A DNA stretch of 16,375 bases from the NCBI GenBank assembly GCA_903911165.1, contig CAIWCQ010000245.1, positions 1 to 16,375 of the forward strand, in the 5' to 3' direction. This DNA is from an uncultured Actinomycetes bacterium. GTDB taxonomy: Bacteria; Actinomycetota; Actinomycetes; Mycobacteriales; Mycobacteriaceae. Made by a program: the position numbers and the translations under genes. The notes beneath the pieces were generated by a model, which saw nothing but the letters and a program-made list of their open reading frames with translations, searched no databases and had not been told where the DNA came from. Shown one piece after another: positions 1 to 6,809 of the stretch; within the stretch, counting starts at the first letter, position 1, and the number at the start of each line of letters is the position of its first letter.

Positions 1-637
1 ATTCGGCGGCGTACTTACTGCCGGCCTTGACAACGAAGACCGTGTTGATCGGTTCTTGCATGGTCTTAGCGCCCGGAGTGTCCGACGTGCAGTTCGCCGA
101 CGTGGAGCCTGCGCCGCAGTAGGGCAGACCCACCCAGTCGGCTACCTGTCCGGCTTTGTTGATCATCCACTGGCCCAGAAGCCCATAGGGGGTGTCGGTA
201 GTGGAATCCGGATTTGGCGGGCTCACCGCGTAGGCCGGGGGGATAGCGGGCTCCGCGGTTGCCGACGCGGTCGGGGGGGTGACCGCCGGAGCGGGCAGGG
301 TGACCGCGATCGTCGACGGCTCGGTCAGCGCGGCGACGTTCCGAGCGGCGACCGCCGACACCGGTCGCGCATCGGTGATCGCTCGGGCCAGGTCAGGAGC
401 CGACGACCGCGCGCGCACCCGCGTCAACGCGGTGACCGGATCCGATGTGACGGCGGCGGCGCCTCTCGAGCCGCGCTTGGGCGCGGGAGCTGAGTCTGCG
501 CTGGCTGCCGCGGAGCCTCGGGTGTCCGGTCCCGCGGTATCGGCGCCGGCGACCGCGGTGCCGCCGAAGATGGCCACACCCACGCCCAGCGCCGCGGCAA
601 TGCCACCGACGCGGCCTACATACTGTCCTGCTCTCAT
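1..637 (-). CDS. Secreted protein of unknown function, 3' end outside the window
   Basis: Partial gene: the ATG is at 637 and the frame stays open to base 1, giving 212 residues so far. A good Shine-Dalgarno (AGGAGGTC, minus strand, 644-651) lies 6 nt before the ATG, so the start is well supported. The N-terminus (MRAGQYVGRVGGIAAALGVG...) is a Sec signal peptide with a hydrophobic core at about residues 11-29 and a likely signal-peptidase site after AGA at residue 32. About 110 residues rich in Ala, Pro, Thr and Ser follow, a low-complexity linker typical of exported mycobacterial proteins. A more ordered part then starts near YGLLGQWM, with two Cys that could form a disulphide. The fragment ends at INTVFVVKAGSKYAAE, which looks like the first strand of a C-terminal domain lying outside the window. 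Function is not recognised. It lies downstream of, and in the same direction as, the hydrolase gene. Confidence 0.8.
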   Translation of the reverse strand, partial: MRAGQYVGRVGGIAAALGVGVAIFGGTAVAGADTAGPDTRGSAAASADSAPAPKRGSRGAAAVTSDPVTALTRVRARSSAPDLARAITDARPVSAVAARNVAALTEPSTIAVTLPAPAVTPPTASATAEPAIPPAYAVSPPNPDSTTDTPYGLLGQWMINKAGQVADWVGLPYCGAGSTSANCTSDTPGAKTMQEPINTVFVVKAGSKYAAE

Positions 638-643
638 AAGTTT

Positions 644-651
644 GACCTCCT
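644..651 (-). promoter_or_regulatory. Shine-Dalgarno of the secreted-protein gene
   Basis: AGGAGGTC read on the minus strand, 6 nt upstream of the ATG at 637. It is nearly full complementarity to the 16S 3' end and fixes the start of this gene, which is cut off at its 3' end by the window edge. Confidence 0.75.
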
Positions 652-697
652 GATGTGGTCCTGCCGAGTGGCAAAGCGTTGGGTGAAAACGTACGCG

Positions 698-727
698 CCG
701 AAAACCTTGCCGGCTGGGGTTTTCCGG
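698..727 (-). terminator. Possible hairpin terminator after the hydrolase gene
   Basis: Inverted repeat: CCG-AAAACC pairs with GGTTTT-CCGG (one bulged base), loop about 11 nt containing GCCGGC. It lies 30-60 nt beyond the stop of the upstream minus-strand hydrolase gene and before the secreted-protein gene. No clean U-run follows, although a GTTTTC stretch appears about 10 nt later. It may be an attenuator or chance pairing. Confidence 0.3.
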
Positions 728-756
728 GAATTCCGCGGCCGCAAGAGCTGGGGTGA

Positions 757-2004
757 CTAGTCGATGAGGCCCAACTCGGCGAGCAGTTCCCAGTTGGCTA
801 TCAGCGCAGCGTAGCGCGGCCAACGGTGCTCGAGGTTGGGGCTCATGGCGCGCATCGCCGGCGGAAAGGCGTCGTAGGCGATGTCCCAATGGTGGGCGTG
901 TGCCATCGCGATATGGGTGTTCATGCCGATCGGCAGAATGGCCTGCTTCTGGGTGAGCTGCATATCGTTGTTGGCGTCGGTCTGGCTGAGTCGCACAGCG
1001 TCCATGAATTGGATGTTGGGTACCTCCAGTGGGACGGTTGCCCCGGTAAGAGCGAAGATCGGCATACCCAGGCCGTCCAGGTACTCGGCGTGCTTCTTGT
1101 TGAACGCTTCGCGGACGTCAGTGCACAGGTCTTTTAGCGCCCCCTTGACGTCGTACTGGTCGAACCGGTGCACGCCGACCTGGCCCCCCATGGCCGGGCT
1201 GATCACCGACAACAATGTGCTGACGTACTCGTAGGTGCCTTCGGTTGGCAGGTCCTTGATCTGTCCGTAGACGCCGTCGGCGGTGAAGGAGCCGCCGACC
1301 GCGCCGCCCCAGGTGAACACGCCCGCGATCCGGTCGTTGTACTCGGGGTGGTTGACCAGGAACGACAGGATGTCCGGGGAGCCTTTGCTGTAGCCGAGCA
1401 TAAAGACCTTCGCAGGCGGCTGCGGGTTCTCGATCGGGCGCATCAGGGCGTCGAGACCCTCGCCCCGGAACGCCGCCTCGATATCGGCCTCATTGGCCTT
1501 GCAGGACCGCATCGGGTGCACGTCGGCCCGGATTGTGCGCCAGCCCCGGTCCTTGTACAGCTGGTCGGCCTCCACCGGAAAGGCATGGGCGTCAGCATGC
1601 AGCAGTCCGGTGAGTAGCCCGCCGCACAGCATCAAGGTGGTGTTCTCGATCGAGTCGTACTGTGCTGCAGGCATTTCCGCCTGCCATTCGCTGTTGGGTA
1701 CGTCCTTGAGGAAACGGTCGGCGATGGCTTGGCGCGGGTTGGACTTCTTCAGAAACGGCGGCAGCGGAACCGGTGCGAGCAATGCAGGCTTGGAGGCGTA
1801 CTCCAGTGCTGCGTTGTCCTTGACCGCAGCCTGCAAAAACAGGTCGCGCCAGCGTCTACCGATCCACCCTTTAATCCACGGGTCCTTGACGGTGGTGGGA
1901 TTGAGCGAGACTAGTTCGCGGACTCCTTCGATGACGGACAAGTAGTCGCCGGCATCCTCGCGCTCGGCCAGGTCGCGGGTTAGTTCGGTGGTCTGCATGC
2001 TCAT
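757..2004 (-). CDS. Alpha/beta-hydrolase-like protein, function unknown
   Basis: About 415 residues from the ATG at 2004. The frame extends to a GTG at 2025, and another ATG lies at 1998. No candidate start has a convincing Shine-Dalgarno, so the start is uncertain by 7-9 codons. There is no signal peptide in the chosen form. Near residue 206 the sequence VFMLGYSKGSPD forms a strand followed by a GxSxG nucleophile elbow, the signature of alpha/beta hydrolases. HAHHWDIAYDAFPP near residues 369-382 could supply the catalytic His. The first 120 residues are helical and charged and do not resemble a standard lipase cap. The substrate is not predictable. It is followed 119 nt later by the secreted-protein gene, and its 5' side is insulated by the tRNA-His terminator, so it probably has its own promoter. 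I believe similar hypothetical proteins occur in other mycobacteria but cannot name a characterised relative. Confidence 0.85.
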   Translation of the reverse strand: MSMQTTELTRDLAEREDAGDYLSVIEGVRELVSLNPTTVKDPWIKGWIGRRWRDLFLQAAVKDNAALEYASKPALLAPVPLPPFLKKSNPRQAIADRFLKDVPNSEWQAEMPAAQYDSIENTTLMLCGGLLTGLLHADAHAFPVEADQLYKDRGWRTIRADVHPMRSCKANEADIEAAFRGEGLDALMRPIENPQPPAKVFMLGYSKGSPDILSFLVNHPEYNDRIAGVFTWGGAVGGSFTADGVYGQIKDLPTEGTYEYVSTLLSVISPAMGGQVGVHRFDQYDVKGALKDLCTDVREAFNKKHAEYLDGLGMPIFALTGATVPLEVPNIQFMDAVRLSQTDANNDMQLTQKQAILPIGMNTHIAMAHAHHWDIAYDAFPPAMRAMSPNLEHRWPRYAALIANWELLAELGLID

Positions 2005-2181
2005 GGAGAAAATGATCAGCCACACGAGCGCCCGACGAGGGCGGGACGGGACATTCCGTTATGGAAGTTTGTCCGGTCCGTGCGGCACGCGTCTCAGAAC
2101 TTATGTTGCGGCCCTTCGGCTCTGCGGTAGGCGGTACTCGCGTAGCGCATTGGGGTCCTGAGGTGCCGTTTCGACAAAACA

Positions 2182-2216
2182 GAAAGCCGCCTCTGAACTG
2201 GTCAGAAGCGGCTTTC
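2182..2216 (-). terminator. Intrinsic terminator of the tRNA-His unit
   Basis: A 15-position stem with one mismatch: GAAAGCCGC-C-TCTGA pairs with TCAGA-A-GCGGCTTTC around a 5-nt loop (2197-2201). On the minus strand the hairpin is followed at once by TGTTTTGTC, a U-rich tract. It begins 9 nt past the tRNA-His 3' end, so it most simply ends the orn/tRNA-His transcript and keeps it from running into the hydrolase gene. The rest of 2026-2224 holds no gene that I can support. Confidence 0.8.
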
Positions 2217-2224
2217 CGTATCGG

Positions 2225-2298
2225 GGTGGCTGACGGGACTCGAACCCGCGACAGCCAGGATCACAACCTGGTGCTCTACCAACTGAACTACAGCCACC
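2225..2298 (-). tRNA. tRNA-His (anticodon GUG)
   Basis: The minus strand folds as a full cloverleaf. Acceptor GTGGCTG pairs with CAGCCAC. The D arm is GTTCAGTTGGTAGAGC, the anticodon arm CCAGG-TTGTGAT-CCTGG gives GTG, and the T arm is CGCGGGTTCGAGTCCCG. An encoded extra G at -1 (2298) faces discriminator C73 (2225), the histidine identity element. CCA is not encoded: CCG follows. The gene lies 27 nt downstream of the orn stop on the same strand, as in M. tuberculosis (hisT beside orn), and may be co-transcribed. A TAGACT hexamer overlapping the orn stop codon (2323-2328) could also serve as its own -10 element. Confidence 0.96.
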
Positions 2299-2325
2299 AT
2301 CGCCGCGTGGTGCGGCGGTTTGAGT

Positions 2326-2973
2326 CTAGCCGCTCTCGGGTTCGACGGCCGAATCAATATCCTGCGGTCCGCCGCCTGGTAGATCCAACTCGACGACGGC
2401 GTCGGCGATCTCGCTGGTGGACGGCCCCGGTGGCGGAATGAAGGCGATACGGCGGTAGTACCGCAGCTCGCGGATGGACTCCTGGATGTCCGCCAACGCC
2501 CGGTGCGCGAGTCCCTTCTCCGGCTGCCCGTAGTAGATCTTCGGATACCACCGGCGGCACAACTCTTTGATCGAGCTGACGTCGATCATCCGGTAATGCA
2601 GGTACTCGTCGAGCGTGGGCATATCTCGGGCGAGGAATCCACGATCGGTGGCGATCGAATTTCCGGCCAGCGGGGCGGTTTTGGCCTGGGGGACGTGTGC
2701 GCGGATGTAGTCCAGCACCATCTCCTCGGCCGCCGGAACGCTGATGGTCGACGCCCGGACCTCCTCGGTCAGCCCCGAACTCCGGTGCATTCGGGCGACC
2801 ACCTCGACCATCCCGTCGAGTGCCTCGTCGTCGGCGTGGATCACCACGTCGATGCCGTCGCCGAGGACATTGAGGTCAGCGTCGGTCACCAGTGCGGCGA
2901 TCTCGATCAACTTGTCAGACTGCAGGTCCAGCCCGGTCATCTCGCAGTCGATCCACACCAGTTCATCCCGCAC
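2326..2973 (-). CDS. orn: Oligoribonuclease Orn
   Basis: A 215-residue DEDDh 3'-to-5' exonuclease that degrades 2-5 nt RNA oligomers, and pGpG from c-di-GMP turnover, in the cytoplasm. The catalytic set is visible: D9 and E11 in [11 protein letters not shown]110 in [12 protein letters not shown]157 and D162 in [12 protein letters not shown] chose the GTG at 2973 because [10 protein letters not shown] matches the family N-terminus and gives the usual length. A TAGGGT hexamer (2982-2987) lies 8 nt upstream, fitting a leaderless transcript. An in-frame ATG at 3009 with a GAGGG-like sequence upstream would add 12 atypical residues ([12 protein letters not shown]) and is less likely. It is divergent from the DUF853-type ATPase and is followed by tRNA-His. 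Confidence 0.95.
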   Translation of the reverse strand: MRDELVWIDCEMTGLDLQSDKLIEIAALVTDADLNVLGDGIDVVIHADDEALDGMVEVVARMHRSSGLTEEVRASTISVPAAEEMVLDYIRAHVPQAKTAPLAGNSIATDRGFLARDMPTLDEYLHYRMIDVSSIKELCRRWYPKIYYGQPEKGLAHRALADIQESIRELRYYRRIAFIPPPGPSTSEIADAVVELDLPGGGPQDIDSAVEPESG

Positions 2974-2981
2974 AGCGAATA

Positions 2982-2987
2982 ACCCTA
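2982..2987 (-). promoter_or_regulatory. Candidate -10 element of orn (leaderless)
   Basis: TAGGGT on the minus strand matches the mycobacterial TANNNT -10 pattern. It ends 8 nt before the GTG start of orn, and no Shine-Dalgarno lies between, so transcription would begin at or next to the start codon. No convincing -35 hexamer is visible. Confidence 0.45.
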
Positions 2988-3040
2988 AGCCCCGGCGGCC
3001 CGCACGCATGGCTCACCCTCGTTCATTGCGTCCAGCGCAG

Positions 3041-3046
3041 TAGTCT
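3041..3046 (+). promoter_or_regulatory. Candidate -10 element of the DUF853 gene (leaderless)
   Basis: TAGTCT matches TANNNT and ends 8 nt before the ATG at 3055. The short gap (CGTTCGCT) contains no purine-rich ribosome binding site, which suggests a leaderless mRNA. No good -35 hexamer is seen 16-18 nt upstream. Confidence 0.45.
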
Positions 3047-3054
3047 CGTTCGCT

Positions 3055-4635
3055 ATGACCGAACCAACCGGAACCCCCGCTCAGCAGATCGCCTCCGGCT
3101 ACGCCACCACCGGTTCCGCCTTGGAACTGGGCTCGGTCATTGTGGACGGCGAGGTGGACCCCTCGGCGCAGATCCGCATCCCGCTGTCGATGATGAACCG
3201 CCACGGCCTGGTTGCCGGCGCCACCGGAACCGGTAAGACCAAGACCCTGCAGGTGATCGCCGAGCAACTCTCCGCCGCCGGTGTGCCGGTGGTGATGGCC
3301 GACTTCAAGGGCGACCTTTCCGGGCTGACGAGACCCGGGGAAGCAAACGAGAAAACCGCCCAGCGGGCCAAAGACACCGGCGACCAATGGGTGGGATCGC
3401 CCTTTCCGGTGGAGTTTCTCTCGCTGGGAACCGGCGGCATCGGGGTTCCGGTACGGGCAACGATCACTGCCTTTGGGCCGATCCTGCTGTCGAAAGTGCT
3501 CGGGCTCAACCAAACTCAGGAGTCCACGCTTGGCCTGATCTTCCACTGGGCCGACCAGCAGGGCCTTCCCCTTCTGGATTTGAAAGACCTCCGCTCGGTA
3601 ATCACCCACCTCACCAGCGACGAGGGCAAAGAGCAGTTGAAGGCGATCGGCGGCGTGTCGGCACAAACCGCAGGGGTGATCCTGCGCGCGCTGATCAATC
3701 TTGAGGCCGCCGGCGGTGACACCTTCTTCGGCGAACCGGAGATCGAACCCGCTGACCTGTTGCGCGTCGACGAGCAGGGCCGCGGCATCATCACCCTTTT
3801 CGAAGTCGGTGAACAGGCTGCTCGGCCGGTGATGTTCTCGACGTTCCTGATGTGGGTGCTCGCCGATCTGTTCACCTACCTTCCCGAAGTCGGCGATGTC
3901 GATAAGCCCAAACTGGTGTTCTTCTTCGACGAAGCGCACCTGTTGTTCACCGACGCGTCCAAGGCGTTCCTGGCGCAGGTGGAGCAGACGGTGAAGTTGA
4001 TTCGTTCCAAGGGCGTGGGGGTGTTCTTTTGCACCCAGTTGCCCACCGATGTGCCCAACGCCGTGCTCTCCCAACTCGGTGCTCGCATCCAGCACGCACT
4101 GCGGGCATTCACCCCCGATGATCAGCAGGCGCTGGCCAAGACGGTGCGTACCTATCCCAAGACCGCGTTCTATGACCTGGCAACCGATCTCACGGCGTTG
4201 GGCATCGGTGAGGCGATCGTCACCGTGCTGTCCGAGCGTGGCGCCCCAACGCCGGTGTCCTGGACCCGGTTGCGCTCGCCCCGGTCGTTGATGGACACCA
4301 TCGGACCCGACTACATCAAGGCCGCCGCCCAGGCCAGCCCGCTGTTCCTCAAATACGGTGCGACCGTGGACCGCGAGTCGGCCTACGAGATGCTGGCCGC
4401 AAAGATGGCCCCGCCGGCATCCGACACCGGTGCGGTGTCAATGGATCTTCCGCCCATCGTGACGGGGGACTTCGACCTGCCGCCCATGCCCGCGCCGGTC
4501 GAGAATGCCGGACCGGGCGTGCTTGAGCAGGTGATGGACAATCCGGCCTTCAAGAGCGCGATGCGCTCAGCCGGAACGGTGATCGGCCGGGAGATCACCC
4601 GCAGCATCTTCGGTACGGGTCGCCGGAGGCGCTAG
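3055..4635 (+). CDS. HerA/DUF853-type P-loop ATPase (Rv2510c-like)
   Basis: A 526-residue cytoplasmic protein of the helicase-HerA-like (DUF853) family. Walker A is GATGTGKT at residues 55-62 and Walker B is KLVFFFDEAH at 286-295. A conserved CTQLPTDVP segment near 326 and an Arg-bearing ARIQHALR near 343-350 fit a sensor and arginine finger of an FtsK/HerA-type hexameric motor. The C-terminal 100 residues are Pro-rich and end in a basic tail (FGTGRRRR). The family is thought to be a DNA-translocating ATPase, but its cellular role is not established. NurA, the usual HerA nuclease partner, is not next door. The divergent neighbour is orn, as in M. tuberculosis, which gives no clear functional link. 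The start is the first in-frame ATG after a likely -10 element. Confidence 0.9.
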   Translation: MTEPTGTPAQQIASGYATTGSALELGSVIVDGEVDPSAQIRIPLSMMNRHGLVAGATGTGKTKTLQVIAEQLSAAGVPVVMADFKGDLSGLTRPGEANEKTAQRAKDTGDQWVGSPFPVEFLSLGTGGIGVPVRATITAFGPILLSKVLGLNQTQESTLGLIFHWADQQGLPLLDLKDLRSVITHLTSDEGKEQLKAIGGVSAQTAGVILRALINLEAAGGDTFFGEPEIEPADLLRVDEQGRGIITLFEVGEQAARPVMFSTFLMWVLADLFTYLPEVGDVDKPKLVFFFDEAHLLFTDASKAFLAQVEQTVKLIRSKGVGVFFCTQLPTDVPNAVLSQLGARIQHALRAFTPDDQQALAKTVRTYPKTAFYDLATDLTALGIGEAIVTVLSERGAPTPVSWTRLRSPRSLMDTIGPDYIKAAAQASPLFLKYGATVDRESAYEMLAAKMAPPASDTGAVSMDLPPIVTGDFDLPPMPAPVENAGPGVLEQVMDNPAFKSAMRSAGTVIGREITRSIFGTGRRRR

Positions 4636-4668
4636 GCGCCGACATCAGATCGCGCAGGCGCTAGGCGC
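4627..4668. repeat. 13-bp direct repeat spanning two convergent stop codons
   Basis: AGGCGCTAGGCGC occurs at 4627-4639 and again at 4656-4668, 29 bp apart. The first copy holds the TAG stop of the ATPase gene, and the second runs into the stop of cmrA on the other strand. The first copy plus one base also forms a small hairpin, GGCGC-TAG-GCGCC (4628-4640). It lacks a U-run, so terminator function is uncertain. Confidence 0.5.
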
Positions 4669-5474
4669 TAGTCGCCGCCAAGCTTCTTGTACACCGCGCC
4701 CACGATCGGCGTCACGATTGCTCGTGGCGCGTATCCACTTGCCACCGACATCGCCTTGGACGTCACACCGGGCACCACCCGCATCTTGTTGCGTTCCAAA
4801 CCATCCAGTGACAGCACGGCGGTGTGTTCGACGGAGATCCACAGGAAGTCCGGGATCAGTTTGTCCACCAACGACGCCTCGCTCGCATCAGGCATTTCGG
4901 CACGGACCGGCCCGGGCGCGAGCAGCGTGACGTGGACTCCGGTGTCGCGCAGCTCGCCGCGCAGCGACTCGCAGAACGTGTTGGCGAACGCCTTGGTTGC
5001 CGCGTAGGTGGCGTTGTTCGGAATCGGGGAGTTTCCCGCGGCCGAACCCGAGATCAGGATGCCACCGGCCCGGCGCGCCAGCATGCCGGGCAGCACCGCC
5101 AATACCAGATCGTGCACGCCGAGCACGTTCAGTTGCACCTGCGCCTGCTCGGCGACCGGATCTAGTTCCGCCACCGCGCCGAAGGTGGCGGTGCCGGCGT
5201 TGGCGCACAAGATCGAGATGTCTCGTCCGGCAAGCTCATTGGCCAGTCCTGCGCGCTCGCCTGGATCGGCCAGATCAACCGCTCGCACCTCGACCGTTAC
5301 GCCGTGCCGGTTCGTCAGCCGTTCGGCCAGATCCGCCAGAACCTCGGCGCGACGCGCGGTGACGATCAGATGGTGACCGCGGGCGGCGAGCTCGGCTGCA
5401 AGCGCCGCGCCGATGCCCTGTGAGGCCCCGGTGACGACGGCCCGGCTTTCCGGGGACGGAGCGGGAACTGGCAT
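4668..5474 (-). CDS. cmrA: Short-chain reductase, mycolate-motif reductase CmrA (Rv2509-like)
   Basis: A 268-residue classical SDR, the length I recall for Rv2509. The cofactor-binding motif is TGASQGIG at 15-22 and NAG is at 92-94. The catalytic triad is Ser near 142-144, Tyr157 and Lys161 (YAATK). Arg41-Arg42 after the second strand favours NADPH. In Corynebacterium and mycobacteria the orthologue (CmrA, NCgl2385/Rv2509) reduces the 3-oxo intermediate left by Pks13 condensation to the mature mycolic-acid motif, needed for the outer membrane. The assignment here rests on length, sequence type and conserved gene order. The ATG at 5474 is chosen over a much longer upstream reading frame because the cofactor-binding strand begins ten residues later and a -10 hexamer (TACGAT) lies only 6 nt upstream. 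Confidence 0.85.
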   Translation of the reverse strand: MPVPAPSPESRAVVTGASQGIGAALAAELAARGHHLIVTARRAEVLADLAERLTNRHGVTVEVRAVDLADPGERAGLANELAGRDISILCANAGTATFGAVAELDPVAEQAQVQLNVLGVHDLVLAVLPGMLARRAGGILISGSAAGNSPIPNNATYAATKAFANTFCESLRGELRDTGVHVTLLAPGPVRAEMPDASEASLVDKLIPDFLWISVEHTAVLSLDGLERNKMRVVPGVTSKAMSVASGYAPRAIVTPIVGAVYKKLGGD

Positions 5475-5480
5475 GGGGTA

Positions 5481-5486
5481 ATCGTA
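5481..5486 (-). promoter_or_regulatory. Candidate -10 element of cmrA (leaderless)
   Basis: TACGAT on the minus strand, a good TANNNT match, is separated from the cmrA ATG by TACCCC (6 nt). There is no room for a Shine-Dalgarno, so the transcript would start at or just beside the A of ATG. Confidence 0.55.
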
Positions 5487-5497
5487 GGCGGGGTGGA

Positions 5498-5503
5498 TAG
5501 GGT
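5498..5503 (+). promoter_or_regulatory. Candidate -10 element of the MFS gene (leaderless)
   Basis: TAGGGT, 7 nt before the ATG at 5511 (gap GCACCCC). There is no ribosome binding site between the hexamer and the start codon. It lies 11 bp from the opposing cmrA -10 hexamer, so both promoters share the 36-bp gap. Confidence 0.5.
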
Positions 5504-5510
5504 GCACCCC

Positions 5511-6809
5511 ATGGCACCGCGGTCCAAGGTCGTGGCCTGGGCACTCTGGGACTGCGGCTCGACCGGGCTCAACGCGATCGTGGTGACCTTCGTGTTCTCG
5601 GTCTATCTGACCGGCACGGTGGGCCAGGGCATTGCGGGTGACACATCGCCGGCCAGTTGGCTGGGCCGGGCACTGACCATTGCCGGGCTGACTGTCGCCC
5701 TGCTCGCGCCGCTTACCGGCGTCCTCGTCCAAGCGCCGCACCGGCGGCGGGTCGCTCTGATGACACTGACCGGCCTTGCCGCAGCGTTCACCGCCGCCAT
5801 GAGTCTCATCCGGGACGACCCACGTTATCTCCCAGCGGGTTTGGCCCTGCTGGCCGTCACTGCGGCATGCAGCGATCTGGCCAGTGTTCCCTACAACGCG
5901 ATGCTGCGTCAGCTGTCCACCCCGCAGACGTCCGGCCGCATCTCGGGATTCGGCTGGGCCGCGGGCTACGCGGGCAGTGTTGTGCTGCTGCTGTTGGTGT
6001 ACGTCGGCTTCATCGCCGGCGACGGCCCGCACCGTGGACTACTCGGCTTGCCCACCGCGGACGGTCAGAACGTCCGTGCCGCAATGGTTTTGGCCGCCGT
6101 CTGGATTCTCGTCTTCGGCCTGCCGCTGATGCTGTCCGCACACACCTTCGCGAGCGCCGACAATTCGGCAGAAGCCCCGCCGAGCTTCCTCGGCGGGTAC
6201 CAGCGGTTGTGGTCCGACCTTCGCAGCGAATGGCGTCGTGACCGAAACCTGGTCTACTACCTACTCGTCAGCGCGGTGTTTCGGGACGGACTCTCCGGCG
6301 TATTCGCCTTCGGTGCGGTACTCGGCGTGAGTGTGTACGGCATCTCACCGGGCAATGTCTTGATCTTTGGGGTGTTCGCGTCGACGGTGGCCGCACTCGG
6401 TGCGGTGGTGGGCGGACTGCTCGACGATCGCCTCGGCGCCAAGCCGATTATCGTGGGATCGCTAAGTGCCATGATCTGCGTCGGCATGGCATTGCTCGCA
6501 CTGTCGGGCCCGACAGCATTCTGGGTATGCGGACTGCTGCTGTGCCTGTTCGTCGGCCCGACCCAGTCAGCGGCGCGAACGCTGCTGTTGCGGATGACCG
6601 GAGAAGGCAAGGAGGGCATTGCGTTTGGCCTCTATACCACCACCGGCCGCGCGGTCGCCTTCCTGGCGCCGTGGCTCTTCTTCGTGTTCGTCGATCTGTT
6701 CAACGCAGACCGCGCCGGACTGGCCGGGATTTGTCTAGTGCTGTTCGCCGGCTTGGTGGGAATGCTGTTGGTCCGGGTGCCGGACCATATTCGCGCCGAG
6801 CAGAGTTAA
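5511..6809 (+). CDS. MFS transporter, UMF1/Atg22-like family (Rv2508c-like)
   Basis: About 432 residues with roughly 11-12 hydrophobic membrane segments, an integral inner-membrane protein. The N-terminus WALWDCGSTGLNAIVVTFVF and the segment SVPYNAMLRQLS...GRISGFGWAAGYAG are characteristic of the UMF1 (unknown major facilitator, Atg22-related) group. Family members are probable permeases. The fungal relative Atg22 exports amino acids from the vacuole, but no substrate can be inferred here. The ATG at 5511 is preferred over in-frame GTGs at 5493 and 5502: MAPRSKVVAWALWD fits the family start and a TAGGGT hexamer lies 7 nt upstream. It is divergent from cmrA, and its TAA overlaps the stop of the next, convergent gene by 4 bp. 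Confidence 0.88.
   Translation: MAPRSKVVAWALWDCGSTGLNAIVVTFVFSVYLTGTVGQGIAGDTSPASWLGRALTIAGLTVALLAPLTGVLVQAPHRRRVALMTLTGLAAAFTAAMSLIRDDPRYLPAGLALLAVTAACSDLASVPYNAMLRQLSTPQTSGRISGFGWAAGYAGSVVLLLLVYVGFIAGDGPHRGLLGLPTADGQNVRAAMVLAAVWILVFGLPLMLSAHTFASADNSAEAPPSFLGGYQRLWSDLRSEWRRDRNLVYYLLVSAVFRDGLSGVFAFGAVLGVSVYGISPGNVLIFGVFASTVAALGAVVGGLLDDRLGAKPIIVGSLSAMICVGMALLALSGPTAFWVCGLLLCLFVGPTQSAARTLLLRMTGEGKEGIAFGLYTTTGRAVAFLAPWLFFVFVDLFNADRAGLAGICLVLFAGLVGMLLVRVPDHIRAEQS

Noticed and set aside
1168..1617. 149-codon plus-strand frame
   Set aside because: Antisense to the hydrolase gene, whose frame holds the GxSxG elbow. The translation shows no motif.
2050..2062. Small palindrome TTCC-GTTAT-GGAA upstream of the hydrolase gene
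   Set aside because: Arms of only 4 bp, and no partner site or regulator nearby. Chance occurrence is likely.
2061..2441. 126-codon plus-strand frame across tRNA-His
   Set aside because: It runs through the terminator and the tRNA gene and into antisense of orn. No ribosome binding site or domain.
3013..4095. 360-codon open frame on the minus strand
   Set aside because: Antisense to the DUF853-type ATPase with Walker motifs. No recognisable domain and no ribosome binding site.
5475..6032. N-terminal extension of the cmrA reading frame
   Set aside because: It overlaps the MFS coding region in antisense and reads as low-complexity sequence. The SDR fold begins just after the ATG at 5474, which also has a -10 hexamer next to it.
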